A stretch of 64,000 bases of DNA, taken from assembly GCF_004028095.1 (NCBI RefSeq), contig NZ_SBHM01000006.1, positions 620,001-684,000 of the forward strand, in the 5' to 3' direction. The translations under genes were made by a program, and so were the position numbers. The notes below the pieces were generated by a model, which worked only from the letters and a program-made list of their open reading frames with translations, was not told the DNA's origin and made no database searches. The stretch is from Paenarthrobacter ureafaciens. Lineage in GTDB: Bacteria > Actinomycetota > Actinomycetes > Actinomycetales > Micrococcaceae. Shown piece after piece: positions 44,079 through 54,321 of the stretch (its first letter is position 1; each line of letters opens with the position of its first letter).

Positions 44079-45058
44079 CAGGACTCCTTAAGCCAGCCTG
44101 CGAGTTCGGAGGCCCAGTAGGTGAGAATGGTATCGGCACCTGCCCGTTTGATACCCAGGACGGACTCCGTGATGGCACCCCGACGATCGATCCAACCGTT
44201 CGCGGCAGCCGCTTCGATCATGGCGTATTCGCCCGAGATTTGGTAGGCGGAGACCGGGACCGGACTCATCGCCGCGACGTCGGCCAGGATGTCGAGGTAG
44301 CTCATGGCGGGCTTGACCATGACCATGTCAGCCCCCTCTTCGAGGTCCAGTTCCACTTCCAGGATCGCTTCGCGGCGGTTGGCAGCGTCCATCTGGTAGG
44401 TCCGGCGGTCGCCCTGCAACTGGGAATCCACGGCTTCACGGAACGGGCCGTAAAAAGCCGAAGCGTATTTTGCGGCGTAGGCCAGCACGGCCGTGTTCTT
44501 GTGCCCGGATTCCTCCAAGGCCTGGCGGATGACGGCAATCTGGCCATCCATCATGCCCGAGGGCCCCAGCACGTGGGCACCCGCCTCGGCTTGGGCCACG
44601 GCCATCTGGCCGTAGATTTCCAGGGTGGCGTCGTTGTCGACGTAACCATTGGAGTCCAGGACTCCGCAGTGCCCGTGGTCGGTGAATTCGTCGAGGCAGA
44701 CGTCTCCCATGATCACGAGGTGATCACCCACTTCTGCTTTGACATCGCGGATGGCCTTGTTCAGGACGCCCTCGGGATCCAAAGACGCGGTCCCCCGGGC
44801 ATCGCGAACCTCGGGAACTCCGAACAGCATGATGCCGCCAACGCCCAGTTCCACAGCCTCCGCAGCCGCACGCTTGAGCGTGTCCGTGGTGTGCTGGACG
44901 ACGCCGGGCATGGAAGAGATGGGGCTTGGCTCCGTCAGGCCCTCGCGAATGAAGGCGGGCAGGATCAGGTCTGCGGGCGCCAGGCGGTTCTCTGCGGTGA
45001 GGCGTCGCATGGCCGGTGTCGTGCGCAGGCGGCGTGGACGGTGGTTCGGAAAGCTCAT
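44078..45058 (-). CDS. hemB: Delta-aminolevulinic acid dehydratase (porphobilinogen synthase)
   Basis: A 326-residue enzyme that joins two 5-aminolevulinates into porphobilinogen. The two Schiff-base lysines are in [16 protein letters not shown] and [14 protein letters not shown]. The metal-binding loop reads [20 protein letters not shown], with cysteines fewer than in the zinc-rich type. The start ATG overlaps the hemD stop (ATGA) and the stop overlaps the next gene, so translation is coupled on both sides. Confidence 0.96.
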   Translation of the reverse strand: MSFPNHRPRRLRTTPAMRRLTAENRLAPADLILPAFIREGLTEPSPISSMPGVVQHTTDTLKRAAAEAVELGVGGIMLFGVPEVRDARGTASLDPEGVLNKAIRDVKAEVGDHLVIMGDVCLDEFTDHGHCGVLDSNGYVDNDATLEIYGQMAVAQAEAGAHVLGPSGMMDGQIAVIRQALEESGHKNTAVLAYAAKYASAFYGPFREAVDSQLQGDRRTYQMDAANRREAILEVELDLEEGADMVMVKPAMSYLDILADVAAMSPVPVSAYQISGEYAMIEAAAANGWIDRRGAITESVLGIKRAGADTILTYWASELAGWLKES

Positions 45059-45933
45059 CTTGTGTTCCCTTCATTGGCGAATACGGATTCCAAGGCGGTC
45101 GCGATGCCGTCCGGGGTAGGTTCCTGGGCTGTGGCCGCAACTGTCAGGCCGAGCCGCGCTGCTTCCGCGGCGGTGGGGCGTCCAATGGCCACAAGGCGGC
45201 ACTTTCCCAGCGGCAGGAGGTTGCCGGCGATGCGCTTGGCGCCGCTGGGTGAGGCGGCCACAACGGCGTCGAGCGTGCCGTGGTCGAGCGCGACGCGCAC
45301 ATCCTGGACGGTCACTTCACGGCCGGCTTCCTGGCCGGAGGCCACGACGGCGGGCGGCAGTTCACCGGCAAGGCGCCGTTCCGGCCGGGCCGGGTAGTCG
45401 ACCGTGTGATAGGCGGTGACAACCGATACGGCCGTACCTTTAGCGTGCAGCCCCTCGGCCAAGGTGCGTGCGGCGATGTCCGCCTGGGGCAGGAACGCAC
45501 GGCCCCCGCCAGCGGGCCACAGAGACACCAGGCCTTCGGCGGACTGCTGGCCTACCGGGGCCAGGTCCACGGCGATTCCCAGTGCCTCAAGGACGCTCCG
45601 GGATGAAGTACCGACAGCGGCAACCCGGGTAGTCCCGGGTACCAATTGGCGGGGCTGGATTCCCCGTTCGGCGGCCTTTTCAATCAGCACGCGGATGGTT
45701 GTGACGCTGCTGATGACCAACCAATCGAAGGAGCCGCCCTGGAGTTCATCCAAAGCGGCGTCCATCGGCCCCTGGTCCTCGACCCGCTCAAAGTCGATGA
45801 GCGGGAGCACCAAGGCTTCCGCCCCCTTGCCCTGCAGAATGACAGCAAGGGGCCGGGCCCTGTCCGCGCTCCTGGTGATCAGGATGCGGCGGCCCTGCAG
45901 GGCGTGGAAGTCCGGCTGGTCAGGAAGCGGCAA
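45055..45933 (-). CDS. hemD: Uroporphyrinogen-III synthase
   Basis: About 292 residues. It closes hydroxymethylbilane to uroporphyrinogen III with inversion of ring D. The family is poorly conserved; recognisable parts are [20 protein letters not shown], the mid-protein IPRQLVPG-like [19 protein letters not shown], and the end block [14 protein letters not shown] and [16 protein letters not shown]. The chosen start is TTG 45933, 14 bp inside the hemC end, with GGAG upstream. Assignment is firm because of its place between hemC and hemB. Confidence 0.9.
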   Translation of the reverse strand: MPLPDQPDFHALQGRRILITRSADRARPLAVILQGKGAEALVLPLIDFERVEDQGPMDAALDELQGGSFDWLVISSVTTIRVLIEKAAERGIQPRQLVPGTTRVAAVGTSSRSVLEALGIAVDLAPVGQQSAEGLVSLWPAGGGRAFLPQADIAARTLAEGLHAKGTAVSVVTAYHTVDYPARPERRLAGELPPAVVASGQEAGREVTVQDVRVALDHGTLDAVVAASPSGAKRIAGNLLPLGKCRLVAIGRPTAAEAARLGLTVAATAQEPTPDGIATALESVFANEGNTR

Positions 45934-46915
45934 GGTCCGCGATCTCCGCGGCGCCGGCGGCGAGCAACTGCTCTGCCACTTCGATGCCGAGCAGGGTGGC
46001 TCCAACTTCCGTCAGCCCGTCCGTGGCCTTCTTTTCCCTGACTGTCCGGGTCCCATCCACGGCGCACACCACTGCTTCAAGGTGCAGCATGCTGCCTTTC
46101 CGGAACGCGTAGGCACCCACGGGGGCTGCGCAGCCTGCCTCGAGCCTGGCCAGCACAGCACGCTCTGCAGTCACCGCAAGCCGGGTGTCGTCGTCGTTGA
46201 GTGCGCTTAGGGCCTGGGCAAGCACTCCTTCTCCCCCACCGGTCTGGTCCCGTTGCGGCGCATCGGATGTCCGGCATTCGATGGCAAGCGCTCCTTGCCC
46301 GGGAGCGGGGAGCATCACTGACGTTTCGAAGTATTCGGTGACGGTGTCCAGCCGGCCCATGCGCTCAAGGCCGGCGGCGGCCAGGACTACGGCGTCGAGG
46401 TCGTTGGACTTGCCCTCCACGACGTCGTCCGTAGCGTTGCCGGGCAGCCCCGGGACGCGGCCAAGGCGGGTATCGACGTTTCCGCGGATATCCAGGACCT
46501 CGATGTCGGGACGGGCGGCACGCAGTTGAGCCGCGCGGCGCGGGGAGCCCGTGCCGATCTTCGCCCCGCCCGGCAGTTCGGCCAGGGTCAGGCCGTCGCG
46601 GGCACACAATACATCCCGGACGTCCACGCGCTTGGGCGTTGCCGCGATGGTCAGACCGGGTTCGGCGCCTGTCGGCAGGTCCTTCAAGGAGTGCACGGCG
46701 ACGTCGCAGGTTTCTGCCAGCAAGGAATCACGGAGCGCTGCAACGAACACGCCCGTGCCGCCCATTTGGGACAGCGAACCCGTCCGGACATCACCTTCGG
46801 TCCTGATGTGGACCAGTTCCACGGGAAAGCCCCCGACGGCGGCCAACCGGTCCGCCGTCTGCTGGGTCTGGGTGAGGGCCAGTTTGCTGGCCCTGGTCCC
46901 GATGCGGACGCTCAC
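45920..46915 (-). CDS. hemC: Porphobilinogen deaminase (hydroxymethylbilane synthase)
   Basis: A 331-residue enzyme that polymerises four porphobilinogens on a dipyrromethane cofactor. The cofactor cysteine is C262 in LEAGCAAPVGAYA and the catalytic Asp is D79 in HSLKDLPT. IGTRASKLALTQT and GTGSPRRAAQLRA are signatures. The GTG start overlaps the ferrochelatase stop (GTGA). Confidence 0.96.
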   Translation of the reverse strand: MSVRIGTRASKLALTQTQQTADRLAAVGGFPVELVHIRTEGDVRTGSLSQMGGTGVFVAALRDSLLAETCDVAVHSLKDLPTGAEPGLTIAATPKRVDVRDVLCARDGLTLAELPGGAKIGTGSPRRAAQLRAARPDIEVLDIRGNVDTRLGRVPGLPGNATDDVVEGKSNDLDAVVLAAAGLERMGRLDTVTEYFETSVMLPAPGQGALAIECRTSDAPQRDQTGGGEGVLAQALSALNDDDTRLAVTAERAVLARLEAGCAAPVGAYAFRKGSMLHLEAVVCAVDGTRTVREKKATDGLTEVGATLLGIEVAEQLLAAGAAEIADLAAS

Positions 46916-48135
46916 TTGCTGCCCTCCGGCACCGGATAGGGGTCATGTCCGCTACCGACAGTGGCGCCTTTCTCGGCTATCACGGGCTTGGCACCCCTGA
47001 AGTTCTCGCAGCAGTTCGGGCGGCATACGTCGTACCACGGGCCGAGGTCCGTCACGTGCGGCCGCTCGGAGATGTTGTTCTCCACGGTGCGTTCGCAGAT
47101 CAGGTCCACCAGGCCGGAGACAAATGCCGCGTGGGTGCCGGGGGTTGGGACCCGGGTAGCTTCGATTCCGAGGTTTCCGCACGTCTCCAGCGCCTCGGTG
47201 TCGAGGTCCCAGGCGACCTCCATATGGTCGCTCACGAATCCGAGCGGCACGATCACCACACCGCGGACGCCTTCGGGCGCGATCGCTTCAAGGTGGTCAT
47301 TGATGTCCGGTTCCAACCACGGAATGTGCGGCGCTCCGGAACGCGACTGGTACACGAGGTCCCAGGCAACGTCCGGTGCCACCTGGTCCATGATGGCTTT
47401 GGCGTTGGCGAGGTGCTGGGCTGCGTAGGCGGAACCTTCGGCGAATTCGCGGGGCTCGTCGACGGACCGGCCCGCAGCCTCGGCGTCCCGGGTAGGGATG
47501 GAGTGGGTTGCGAACAGGACACGGATCTTGGAGTCCGGGTCCGTTTCGCCTGCGGCAACGAGCTTCCCGCGGATCTCTTCCAGTCCGGCCGCGGTTCCTT
47601 CCAGGAACGGCTGCACTACGCCGGGGTGGTCGAAGTATTGGCGGATCTTGTCCACTTCCAGCTTGCCGTCCAAACCCGTTTCCGTCAGCGCGATGCCGAT
47701 GTCCTCGCGGTACTGGCGGCAGCTGGAGTAGCAGGAGTAGATGCTGGTGGTGAGCATCAGGATGCGGCGGTGGCCGGCGTCGTAGGCGTCCTGCAAAACC
47801 GGCGCGATGTACGGGTCCCAGTTACGGTTGCCCCACAGCACAGGCAACTCGATGCCGCGGCGGGCGAGCTCACCCTCAATGGCGGCTTTGAGCTCACGGT
47901 TCTGCTGGTTAATGGGGCTGATACCGCCAAAGGCGCGGTAGTGGTGCGATACCTCTTCAAGGCGTTCGTCAGGGATGCCCCGGCCCCTGGTCACATTCCG
48001 AAGGAACGGGATGACGTCTTCCTGGCCTTCCGGACCACCGAAGGAGGCCAGCAGCACGGCGTCGTAATTCTTCGGCTCCAGCCTGCCGCGCTCGGTCACC
48101 TGGTTCGGTTCAGTGGAGATGGGGAAAGTGCTCAT
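46912..48135 (-). CDS. cpfC: Coproporphyrin ferrochelatase
   Basis: A 407-residue chelatase inserting Fe2+ into coproporphyrin III. VLLASFGGPEGQEDVIPFLRN and HHYRAFGGISPINQQNRELK are the N-terminal family blocks, and the metal-site histidine is in VLFATHSIP. Cysteines in SCYSSCRQYRED and the C-terminal YDVCRPNCCENF fit the [2Fe-2S] cluster known in actinobacterial enzymes. The companion genes chdC and cgoX show that the coproporphyrin-dependent route is used. The start overlaps the chdC stop (ATGA). Older symbol: hemH. Confidence 0.95.
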   Translation of the reverse strand: MSTFPISTEPNQVTERGRLEPKNYDAVLLASFGGPEGQEDVIPFLRNVTRGRGIPDERLEEVSHHYRAFGGISPINQQNRELKAAIEGELARRGIELPVLWGNRNWDPYIAPVLQDAYDAGHRRILMLTTSIYSCYSSCRQYREDIGIALTETGLDGKLEVDKIRQYFDHPGVVQPFLEGTAAGLEEIRGKLVAAGETDPDSKIRVLFATHSIPTRDAEAAGRSVDEPREFAEGSAYAAQHLANAKAIMDQVAPDVAWDLVYQSRSGAPHIPWLEPDINDHLEAIAPEGVRGVVIVPLGFVSDHMEVAWDLDTEALETCGNLGIEATRVPTPGTHAAFVSGLVDLICERTVENNISERPHVTDLGPWYDVCRPNCCENFRGAKPVIAEKGATVGSGHDPYPVPEGSK

Positions 48136-48833
48136 GCAAGGACCTCTGCAATCTCAGCGGCGGTGACCCGGCGCCCGGTGTAGAACGGAATTTCTTCACG
48201 AACATGGTTGCGGGCCTCGGTGGCGCGCAGGTGGCGCATCAGGTCCACGAGGTCCACGAGCTCAGGTGCCTCGAGGCCGAGGATCCACTCCCAGTCACCC
48301 AAGGCGAAGGATGACACGGTGTTGGAAATGACCTGGGGGAAGTCCCGGCCCAGGAGGCCGTGGTCCCGCAGCATCTTGCCGCGTTCTTCTGCCGGCAGGA
48401 TGTACCACTCGTAGGAGCGGACGAACGGGTAAACGCAGAGCCAGGTGCTGGGCTCGACGCCACGGGCGTAGGCAGGCACGTGATTCTTGGCGAATTCGGC
48501 TTCGCGGTGGACGCCCATGGCCGACCAAACGATCTCCGTTCCTGCGAAGAGCTTGCTCCGGCGGATGGCGCGGACAGCGGACTGCAGGTCTTCGGGCTTG
48601 GAGCCATGCAACCACACCATGATGTCAGCGTCGGCACGCATGGCGGACACGTCATAGCACCCTCGCACCGTAACGCCGTCGGCAGCCAGTTTCCCGGTCA
48701 GGGCTTCGAATTCCTGGGCAGCTTCGCCGCTGCGCAAGACGTCGGCAGAGCGCTTGAAAACGGTCCACAGCGTAAAAAACTGTTCTTCGTTTTCGGCAGT
48801 TTTAGTGACAGATTCGGCGGAAGTGTGGCTCAT
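48132..48833 (-). CDS. chdC: Coproheme decarboxylase (haem synthase)
   Basis: A 233-residue chlorite-dismutase-fold enzyme that converts coproheme to haem b with hydrogen peroxide, the last step of this pathway. FFTLWTVFKRS, YDVSAMRADADIMVWLHG, AYARGVEPSTWLCVYPFVRS (with the catalytic Tyr of the YPFxRS region) and MLRDHGLLGRDF (haem-ligating region) are clear. Arg/Trp spacing fits actinobacterial HemQ. The downstream ferrochelatase gene overlaps by 4 bp. Confidence 0.95.
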   Translation of the reverse strand: MSHTSAESVTKTAENEEQFFTLWTVFKRSADVLRSGEAAQEFEALTGKLAADGVTVRGCYDVSAMRADADIMVWLHGSKPEDLQSAVRAIRRSKLFAGTEIVWSAMGVHREAEFAKNHVPAYARGVEPSTWLCVYPFVRSYEWYILPAEERGKMLRDHGLLGRDFPQVISNTVSSFALGDWEWILGLEAPELVDLVDLMRHLRATEARNHVREEIPFYTGRRVTAAEIAEVLA

Positions 48834-48905
48834 GGTTCAAGTTTGCCCCGTGCTGGCCGCTAAGTCGAAACGGATCAGTTCTACAAGACGTAGAAGTGAC
48901 GCAAA

Positions 48906-50369
48906 TCACATATTGGCGGCGTCGTGGGCCAGCTTCTTCGCTTGGGTCCGGGTGTCGGCAACCACGGCAGCAAGGCCGTTCCCGGCCAGCCATCCCCCCA
49001 CGACAGCCAGGCCCTCCACGGCCCCGCAGACCCGGCGAACCTCGGCCACGCGCTGTTTGTGACCCACGGCGGCAAACGGCAGGGCGCCTTCCCATCGCAC
49101 GACGTCCCAATCCACGACGTCCGCACGGGTGATGGGAACCGTGAGGAGGTTCGAGGCGTCTTCCACTGCAGCCGAAAGCAGGGACTGGTCGTCCATGACC
49201 GATGCAGCCTGCCCGTCAGAGCCATCCACACCGACCAGCCGTCCGTAGGAAAGGCGGACCACGTGGGTGCCGGGACCGGCTTCCCCGGCAAGCCAATCCC
49301 ACTTGGAAGTGGCGTGCGTCAGGGCCTTGGCCCTGATTCCCGGAGTTTGGGGGGCAACGAGGATTCCGGTACCGCGCGGCCGGCTGTCCAGTTCGGGAAG
49401 ATCCACCACCAGCGTCACCAGGCTGACCAGAGGGCCTGCTTCCGGGCGGAGTCCAGCCAGCGCCGGCACCGAGTCCGCAAGCAGTCCGACGGCGGCCGGG
49501 CCGTCGAGCGCAACCACCAGCCGCCCGGCGTCGTACGTGGAATCACCAGCCGAAACCTGCCAACCGGTTCCGGCCTTGCGTATGCCGTCCACCCGCTGGT
49601 GGGTCAGCAGCACTACCCCGCGGTCCTGCAGGTCCTTGACCAGGGCTCCGATCAAGGTGTGCATGCCGCCCTTCAGCCCCGCGACGGCGGAGCCGGCTTT
49701 GGCAGGCGCGGACCCCGCACCGCGCGCAGCCTTTCGTTGTGCTGCGACGGCAGCGGCAAGCGAGCCGTTGGCGCGGACGCCATCGCGAAGCCCGGGCGCC
49801 ACCATGTCAACGTCCAACAGGGCCGGGTCGGCCGAATGGACGCCGCCCACCACGGGCTCCACCAGGCGCTCAAGGACCCGCTTGCCCATTCTCGTCCGGA
49901 CCAATTGGGAAACGCTCGTCAGCTCGGCAGAGGTGCCGAGCCCGGCCGGCAGGATCCGGTCCATGGATGCGCGCAGGGCACCAAGGAAGCCCAGCGAGCG
50001 CCGGACCTCGGGGTCCCACGGGTTGGCCGGGATGCCCAGGATTCCGGTTTTCGGAAGTTCCCTGGCGCCCTCGGGCAATTGCACCCATGCACCCCCGGGC
50101 CGCGGTGCGACGATCTGCCCGCCGATTCCCAGCTCCCGGACCAGGTCGGCAACAGCGGAAGAGCGGGTAGCGAATGACTCAGCCCCACTGTCAAGGGACA
50201 GACCTGCCACGACGTGGCTTCCCACACAGCCACCCCAGGACTCCGAAGCCTCGAGAACCGTCACGGCGATGCCCGCCATCGCCAGTTCGCGGGCGGCCAC
50301 CAGGCCTGAGACGCCGCCGCCTACAACCACCGCCGTGGGGCTTTGGGGCGCGGCACCTCGCGAGCGCAC
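48906..50369 (-). CDS. cgoX: Coproporphyrinogen III oxidase (HemY/CgoX-type flavoprotein)
   Basis: A 487-residue FAD enzyme that uses oxygen to oxidise coproporphyrinogen III to coproporphyrin III. The FAD motif is VVVGGGVSGLVAARELA near residue 14, followed by VLEASESWGGCVGS. GAESFATRSSAVADLVRELG and ERLVEPVVGGVHSADPALLD are HemY-type signatures, as is VVGGWLAGNGLAAVVADTRT near the end. The GTG start is 5 bp after hemE. Historically called hemG or hemY. Confidence 0.95.
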   Translation of the reverse strand: MRSRGAAPQSPTAVVVGGGVSGLVAARELAMAGIAVTVLEASESWGGCVGSHVVAGLSLDSGAESFATRSSAVADLVRELGIGGQIVAPRPGGAWVQLPEGARELPKTGILGIPANPWDPEVRRSLGFLGALRASMDRILPAGLGTSAELTSVSQLVRTRMGKRVLERLVEPVVGGVHSADPALLDVDMVAPGLRDGVRANGSLAAAVAAQRKAARGAGSAPAKAGSAVAGLKGGMHTLIGALVKDLQDRGVVLLTHQRVDGIRKAGTGWQVSAGDSTYDAGRLVVALDGPAAVGLLADSVPALAGLRPEAGPLVSLVTLVVDLPELDSRPRGTGILVAPQTPGIRAKALTHATSKWDWLAGEAGPGTHVVRLSYGRLVGVDGSDGQAASVMDDQSLLSAAVEDASNLLTVPITRADVVDWDVVRWEGALPFAAVGHKQRVAEVRRVCGAVEGLAVVGGWLAGNGLAAVVADTRTQAKKLAHDAANM

Positions 50370-50374
50370 GACGA

Positions 50375-51490
50375 CTACTCCGAGGGGATGGAGTGGATGA
50401 GTTCAACAACCCGGGTCAACACGGTGGGATCCGTCTCGGGCGGAACACCATGGCCGAGGTTCACTACATGTCCGGGTGCCGCGGAACCGGCTGCGATGAC
50501 TTCCCGGACGTGGGCCTCCAACACCTCCCAGGGAGCAGAAAGGAGCGCGGGGTCGATGTTGCCCTGCAACGGCACGCTTCCGCCCAACCGGCGGTTGGCC
50601 TCGTCCAGCGGCAGGCGGTAGTCGACGCCGACGACATCCACGCCGACATCCCGCATGGCCACCAGGAGCTCGGAGGTGCCGGTACCGAAATGCACCAACG
50701 GCGCACCCAGTCCGCGAACGTGGCTGAGGGCCCGCGAGGAGGCCGACGCAACGAACCTGGTGTAATCAGCCAGGCCGAGGGAACCCGCCCAGGAATCGAA
50801 GAGCTGGCCGGCCGACGCGCCGGCTTCCAACTGAGCCTGCAGGAACAGGCCCGAGGCGTCGGCAGCCCAGTTGGCCAACGCCGTCCAGGTTTCAGGGTCT
50901 GCGTGCATCATGGTCCGGGGGCCCAGATGGTCCCGGGAAGGACGGCCTTCCACCATGTAGGCAGCCAGGGTGAAGGGCGCGCCGGCAAAACCGATGAGCG
51001 GAGTCTTGCCAAGCTCTGCCACCGTGAGGCGGACGGCTTCGCGGATGGGCTCCAGCGCTTCCCAGGTCAGCTCGGGCAGCGCGGCTACGTCGTCGGCGGT
51101 CCGTACCGGCTTGTCCAACACCGGCCCGACACCTGGAACGATGTCCACTCCGACGCCGGCGAGCTTGAGGGGAATGACGATGTCGGAGAAGAAGATACCG
51201 GCGTCTACATCATGGCGACGCACGGGCTGCAGCGTGATCTCTGCGGCGAGTTCAGGACGCAGGCATGAATCGAGCATGGCAACGCCCTCACGTACCTTGA
51301 GGTACTCGGGCAGGGAACGGCCGGCCTGACGCATGAACCATACGGGCCTGCGCGAAGGCGTACCGCCGCGGTAGGCGGTGATCAGCGGCGAGTCCGCAGT
51401 GCGGCCATCATTGAGGGGGTGGCCCGGCCCAAGCTTGCCTGCCGGGGCATTGATGGCCGTATTGTTGGAGGGTGCCGCGCTAGAAGTCAT
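50375..51490 (-). CDS. hemE: Uroporphyrinogen decarboxylase
   Basis: A 371-residue enzyme that removes four carboxyl groups from uroporphyrinogen III to give coproporphyrinogen III. The signatures are [20 protein letters not shown] and [16 protein letters not shown], with the catalytic Asp in the [13 protein letters not shown] region. First gene of the nine-gene minus-strand cluster and divergent from hemA with a 159-bp gap. The ATG at 51490 gives the standard length; upstream in-frame codons belong to the hemA control region. Confidence 0.96.
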   Translation of the reverse strand: MTSSAAPSNNTAINAPAGKLGPGHPLNDGRTADSPLITAYRGGTPSRRPVWFMRQAGRSLPEYLKVREGVAMLDSCLRPELAAEITLQPVRRHDVDAGIFFSDIVIPLKLAGVGVDIVPGVGPVLDKPVRTADDVAALPELTWEALEPIREAVRLTVAELGKTPLIGFAGAPFTLAAYMVEGRPSRDHLGPRTMMHADPETWTALANWAADASGLFLQAQLEAGASAGQLFDSWAGSLGLADYTRFVASASSRALSHVRGLGAPLVHFGTGTSELLVAMRDVGVDVVGVDYRLPLDEANRRLGGSVPLQGNIDPALLSAPWEVLEAHVREVIAAGSAAPGHVVNLGHGVPPETDPTVLTRVVELIHSIPSE

Positions 51491-51609
51491 GCCTTCGATT
51501 GTGCCGAAAATCCGGTGCAAAAGATAACGACAGGCTGTCACGTTCCACCCGCCGCCATACCCATGTGGCAGGGATCACTCCAGCTGGTGGTCATTGCCAC
51601 GGCGGCACG

Positions 51610-51640
51610 TTGTTCTACCGCGCTACGAAAAAGCTATGAT
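51610..51640 (+). promoter_or_regulatory. Predicted promoter of a leaderless hemA mRNA
   Basis: TATGAT (51635-51640) lies only 9 bp before the hemA GTG, with TTGTTC (51610-51615) 19 bp upstream. Transcription would start at or just before the start codon, and no ribosome-binding site precedes it. Confidence 0.5.
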
Positions 51641-51649
51641 TGGTTTGCT

Positions 51650-52969
51650 GTGGTTCTTTTCTCATTGGTGGCTACACACGCCGACATCGACCTCGAAACC
51701 GTCGCTCAGTTGAGCAACGGTTCCTCCGAGCTGGCCTCCACCGCCCTGACGGGCTCACCGGTCGTCTCCGGAGCCGTGGTCCTGGCAACGTGCAACCGCT
51801 ACGAGATCTATGGCGAAACAGCAAACGGCGCCGACGTCGAAGCCGCCCGCTCCGCCCTGGTTTCCCAGATCAGCGAACTCAGTGGACTCAATGAGCAACT
51901 CGTGTCGCGTTCCTTCAACACCCACGCGGGTCCGGACGTAACACGCCACCTCTTCGCAGTGAGCGCCGGGTTGGATTCCGCCGTCGTGGGCGAACGTGAG
52001 ATCGCGGGGCAGGTCCGCCGCGCCCTGATCACCGCACAGCAGGAAGGCACCGCAAGTCCGGGGCTGGTCCGGCTCTTCCAAGCGGCTTCCAAGACCGCCA
52101 AGGACGTTGGCGCGCAGACGGCACTGGGTTCCCGTGGCCTTTCCATTGTCTCCGTGGCACTGGACCTGGCCACCGATCTTTCGGACAATCCGGACTGGTC
52201 CACCAAGAAGGTAGTGATCTTCGGTACCGGCGCCTATGCGGGAGCCACCATGTCCCTGCTGCGCGAACGGGGCTGCTCGGACATCTCCGTCTATTCCTCC
52301 TCCGGCCGCGCGGAAACATTCGTTGCCACCCGCGGCGGAACAGCCCTCGACGCCGATTCGCTTCCCGGGGCCGTGGCAGCCGCCGACGTGATGATCGGCT
52401 GCAGCGGCTCCGACAACCGGGTTGAGGCAGAGGATCTCGCCCGCGTCAGGACCAATTCGGGAAAGCCGTTGATTGCGATCGACCTTGCACTGACCCACGA
52501 CTTCGATCCCGCCGTCGGCGAACTCGACGGCGTGGAACTCCTTACCCTCGAATCAGTCCGCCTGGCTGCGCCGCAGGAGCAGGCCGAGTCGCTGTCCCAG
52601 GCCAGTGCGATCGTCAGCGGCGCCGCCACGGCTTTCGAATCAGAGCGCGAATCGCGCTCGGTGGATTCGGCCATCGTTGCCCTGCGACGCCACACCATGA
52701 ACGTCCTCGACTCCGAAATGGAAAAAGTCCGCGCCCGGCACGGGTGCACTGCAGCGGCCGAGGAGGTCGAATTCGCCCTTCGCCGGATGGTGAAGCAGCT
52801 GCTGCACATCCCCACCGTACGTGCCCGCGAACTGGCCTCCGACGGCCGTCAGGAAGACTACGTGGCAGCGTTGGATGCGCTCTACGGTATCCAGGTGGAG
52901 CAGCCCCAGGCAGCTCCCGCAGCGGAGTGCCCGGTAGACCACCAGCAACTTCGCTCCGAAAGCGCCTAG
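51650..52969 (+). CDS. hemA: Glutamyl-tRNA reductase
   Basis: A 439-residue NADPH enzyme that reduces glutamyl-tRNA(Glu) to glutamate-1-semialdehyde, the first committed step of the C5 pathway. The catalytic Cys is C48 in [32 protein letters not shown] and [20 protein letters not shown] (NADPH fold) are clear, and the C-terminal dimerisation helix follows. The GTG at 51650 is chosen because [13 protein letters not shown] is the natural start. A long in-frame upstream extension overlaps hemE and its promoter. Transcribed opposite to the other hem genes, allowing separate control of pathway entry. Confidence 0.95.
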   Translation: MVLFSLVATHADIDLETVAQLSNGSSELASTALTGSPVVSGAVVLATCNRYEIYGETANGADVEAARSALVSQISELSGLNEQLVSRSFNTHAGPDVTRHLFAVSAGLDSAVVGEREIAGQVRRALITAQQEGTASPGLVRLFQAASKTAKDVGAQTALGSRGLSIVSVALDLATDLSDNPDWSTKKVVIFGTGAYAGATMSLLRERGCSDISVYSSSGRAETFVATRGGTALDADSLPGAVAAADVMIGCSGSDNRVEAEDLARVRTNSGKPLIAIDLALTHDFDPAVGELDGVELLTLESVRLAAPQEQAESLSQASAIVSGAATAFESERESRSVDSAIVALRRHTMNVLDSEMEKVRARHGCTAAAEEVEFALRRMVKQLLHIPTVRARELASDGRQEDYVAALDALYGIQVEQPQAAPAAECPVDHQQLRSESA

Positions 52970-52995
52970 CGCAAGTTCGCCAGTTGAACCCTGCT

Positions 52996-53028
52996 GCCGC
53001 CCACCGCAACCGGTAGGCGGCTGTTTCT
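52996..53028. terminator. Possible weak terminator between hemA and the MoeZ-like gene
   Basis: GCCGCC (52996-53001) can pair with GGCGGC (53016-53021) around a 14-nt loop, followed by TGTTTCT. Short stem, so uncertain. Confidence 0.35.
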
Positions 53029-53037
53029 GCCTACATG

Positions 53038-54237
53038 TCAGTAGACGGGCTTCTCCGGTTCCACATCCCGCACCCAGGCGAGGATACCGCCGTCGAGATG
53101 GCTGACCCGCGTGTACCCCGCCTTCCGTGCGGCCTCCAGCACTGCGGCCGAACGCGTCCCTGCCTTGCAGTGGAACACGATGTCCCGGTTCTGCGGCAGG
53201 TCAACCCAAGCCTCACCGGCCAGGATCCTTCCCTGCGGAATCAACACGGAGCCATCGATATTCACGATGCTGTACTCGCCTGATTCCCTCACGTCCACCA
53301 GGTCAAAATCGCGCTGCCCCGCTGCACGTTCGGCCAGCATCGCGGCGAGTTCCTTGGCCGTGACGGTATGTTCGCCGTCGGTAGGGGCCGGCGGCGTAAC
53401 CCCGCAGAATGCCTCGTAGTCCGTCAGTTCCGTGATGGGTTGGGCTTCGGGATCCCTGGACACCTTGATTTCGCGCCAGCTGCCGCCCAACGCGTCGAAA
53501 AGGGCAACCCGCCCCAGCAGGGAACGCCCGACGCCGGTAATCAGCTTCACTGCCTCGGTCACCATCAGCGAGCCCACTGCGGCGCACAGCATGCCGAAGA
53601 CACCGCCCTCGCCGCAGGAGGGCACCGAGCCGGCGGGTGGGGCTTCGGGGTACAGGTCGCGGTAGGTGGGGCCGTGTTCTGCCCAGAACACGCTGACCTG
53701 GCCGTCAAAACGGAAGATGGAGCCCCAGACGTACGGCTTGCCGAGGATCGCTGCGGCATCGTTGACCAGGTAGCGCGTGGCGAAGTTGTCCGCACCGTCG
53801 AGGATGAGGTCATAGCCCGCAAAAAGCTCCAGCGCGTTGGACGCATCCAGCCGCTGGTTGTGCAGCACTATGGTGACCAGCGGATTGAGCTCGGCGATGG
53901 CCTTGCGCGCGGACTCGATCTTGGGTGTGCCCACATCGTGAACACCGTGGATCACCTGGCGCTGGAGGTTGCTCAAGTCAACGGTGTCATCGTCCACAAT
54001 GCCCAGAGTCCCGACGCCGGCCGCGGCCAGGTACAAAAGCGCCGGAGATCCCAGGCCACCGGCACCTATGACAAGGACTTTCGCATTCTTAAGCCTGCGT
54101 TGGCCCACCGCGCCGATTTCGGGAATGATGAGATGCCGGGAGTACCGTTCCACCTCGGCCGGCGTCAGTCCGTCGGCCGGTTCAACGAGTGGCGGCAGGA
54201 CCGCGGGCGCAGTGGGGGCAGCAAGAATTGAGGCCAT
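53038..54237 (-). CDS. moeZ: MoeZ-like adenylyltransferase-rhodanese fusion
   Basis: A 399-residue protein that adenylates and thiocarboxylates the C-terminal Gly-Gly of small sulfur carriers. The E1-like domain has the ATP motif GAGGLG at 58-63, DLSNLQRQVIH and DGADNFATRYLVND. The thioester cysteine is in SVPSCGEGGVFG, while the zinc CxxC of MoeB is absent at YRDLYPEAPP. The rhodanese domain (about 285-399) has C357 in FHCKAGTRSA. Likely clients are the molybdopterin carrier MoaD, ThiS (encoded 2.5 kb away) and CysO-like proteins. Confidence 0.92.
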   Translation of the reverse strand: MASILAAPTAPAVLPPLVEPADGLTPAEVERYSRHLIIPEIGAVGQRRLKNAKVLVIGAGGLGSPALLYLAAAGVGTLGIVDDDTVDLSNLQRQVIHGVHDVGTPKIESARKAIAELNPLVTIVLHNQRLDASNALELFAGYDLILDGADNFATRYLVNDAAAILGKPYVWGSIFRFDGQVSVFWAEHGPTYRDLYPEAPPAGSVPSCGEGGVFGMLCAAVGSLMVTEAVKLITGVGRSLLGRVALFDALGGSWREIKVSRDPEAQPITELTDYEAFCGVTPPAPTDGEHTVTAKELAAMLAERAAGQRDFDLVDVRESGEYSIVNIDGSVLIPQGRILAGEAWVDLPQNRDIVFHCKAGTRSAAVLEAARKAGYTRVSHLDGGILAWVRDVEPEKPVY

Positions 54238-54321
54238 ACCCCAATGTATGCCTGCCGATGCCGCCCGGTCATATTACCCACCGGTACAGTGGTCATAACT
54301 GCAAAGGAAAGGCGGCAGACT

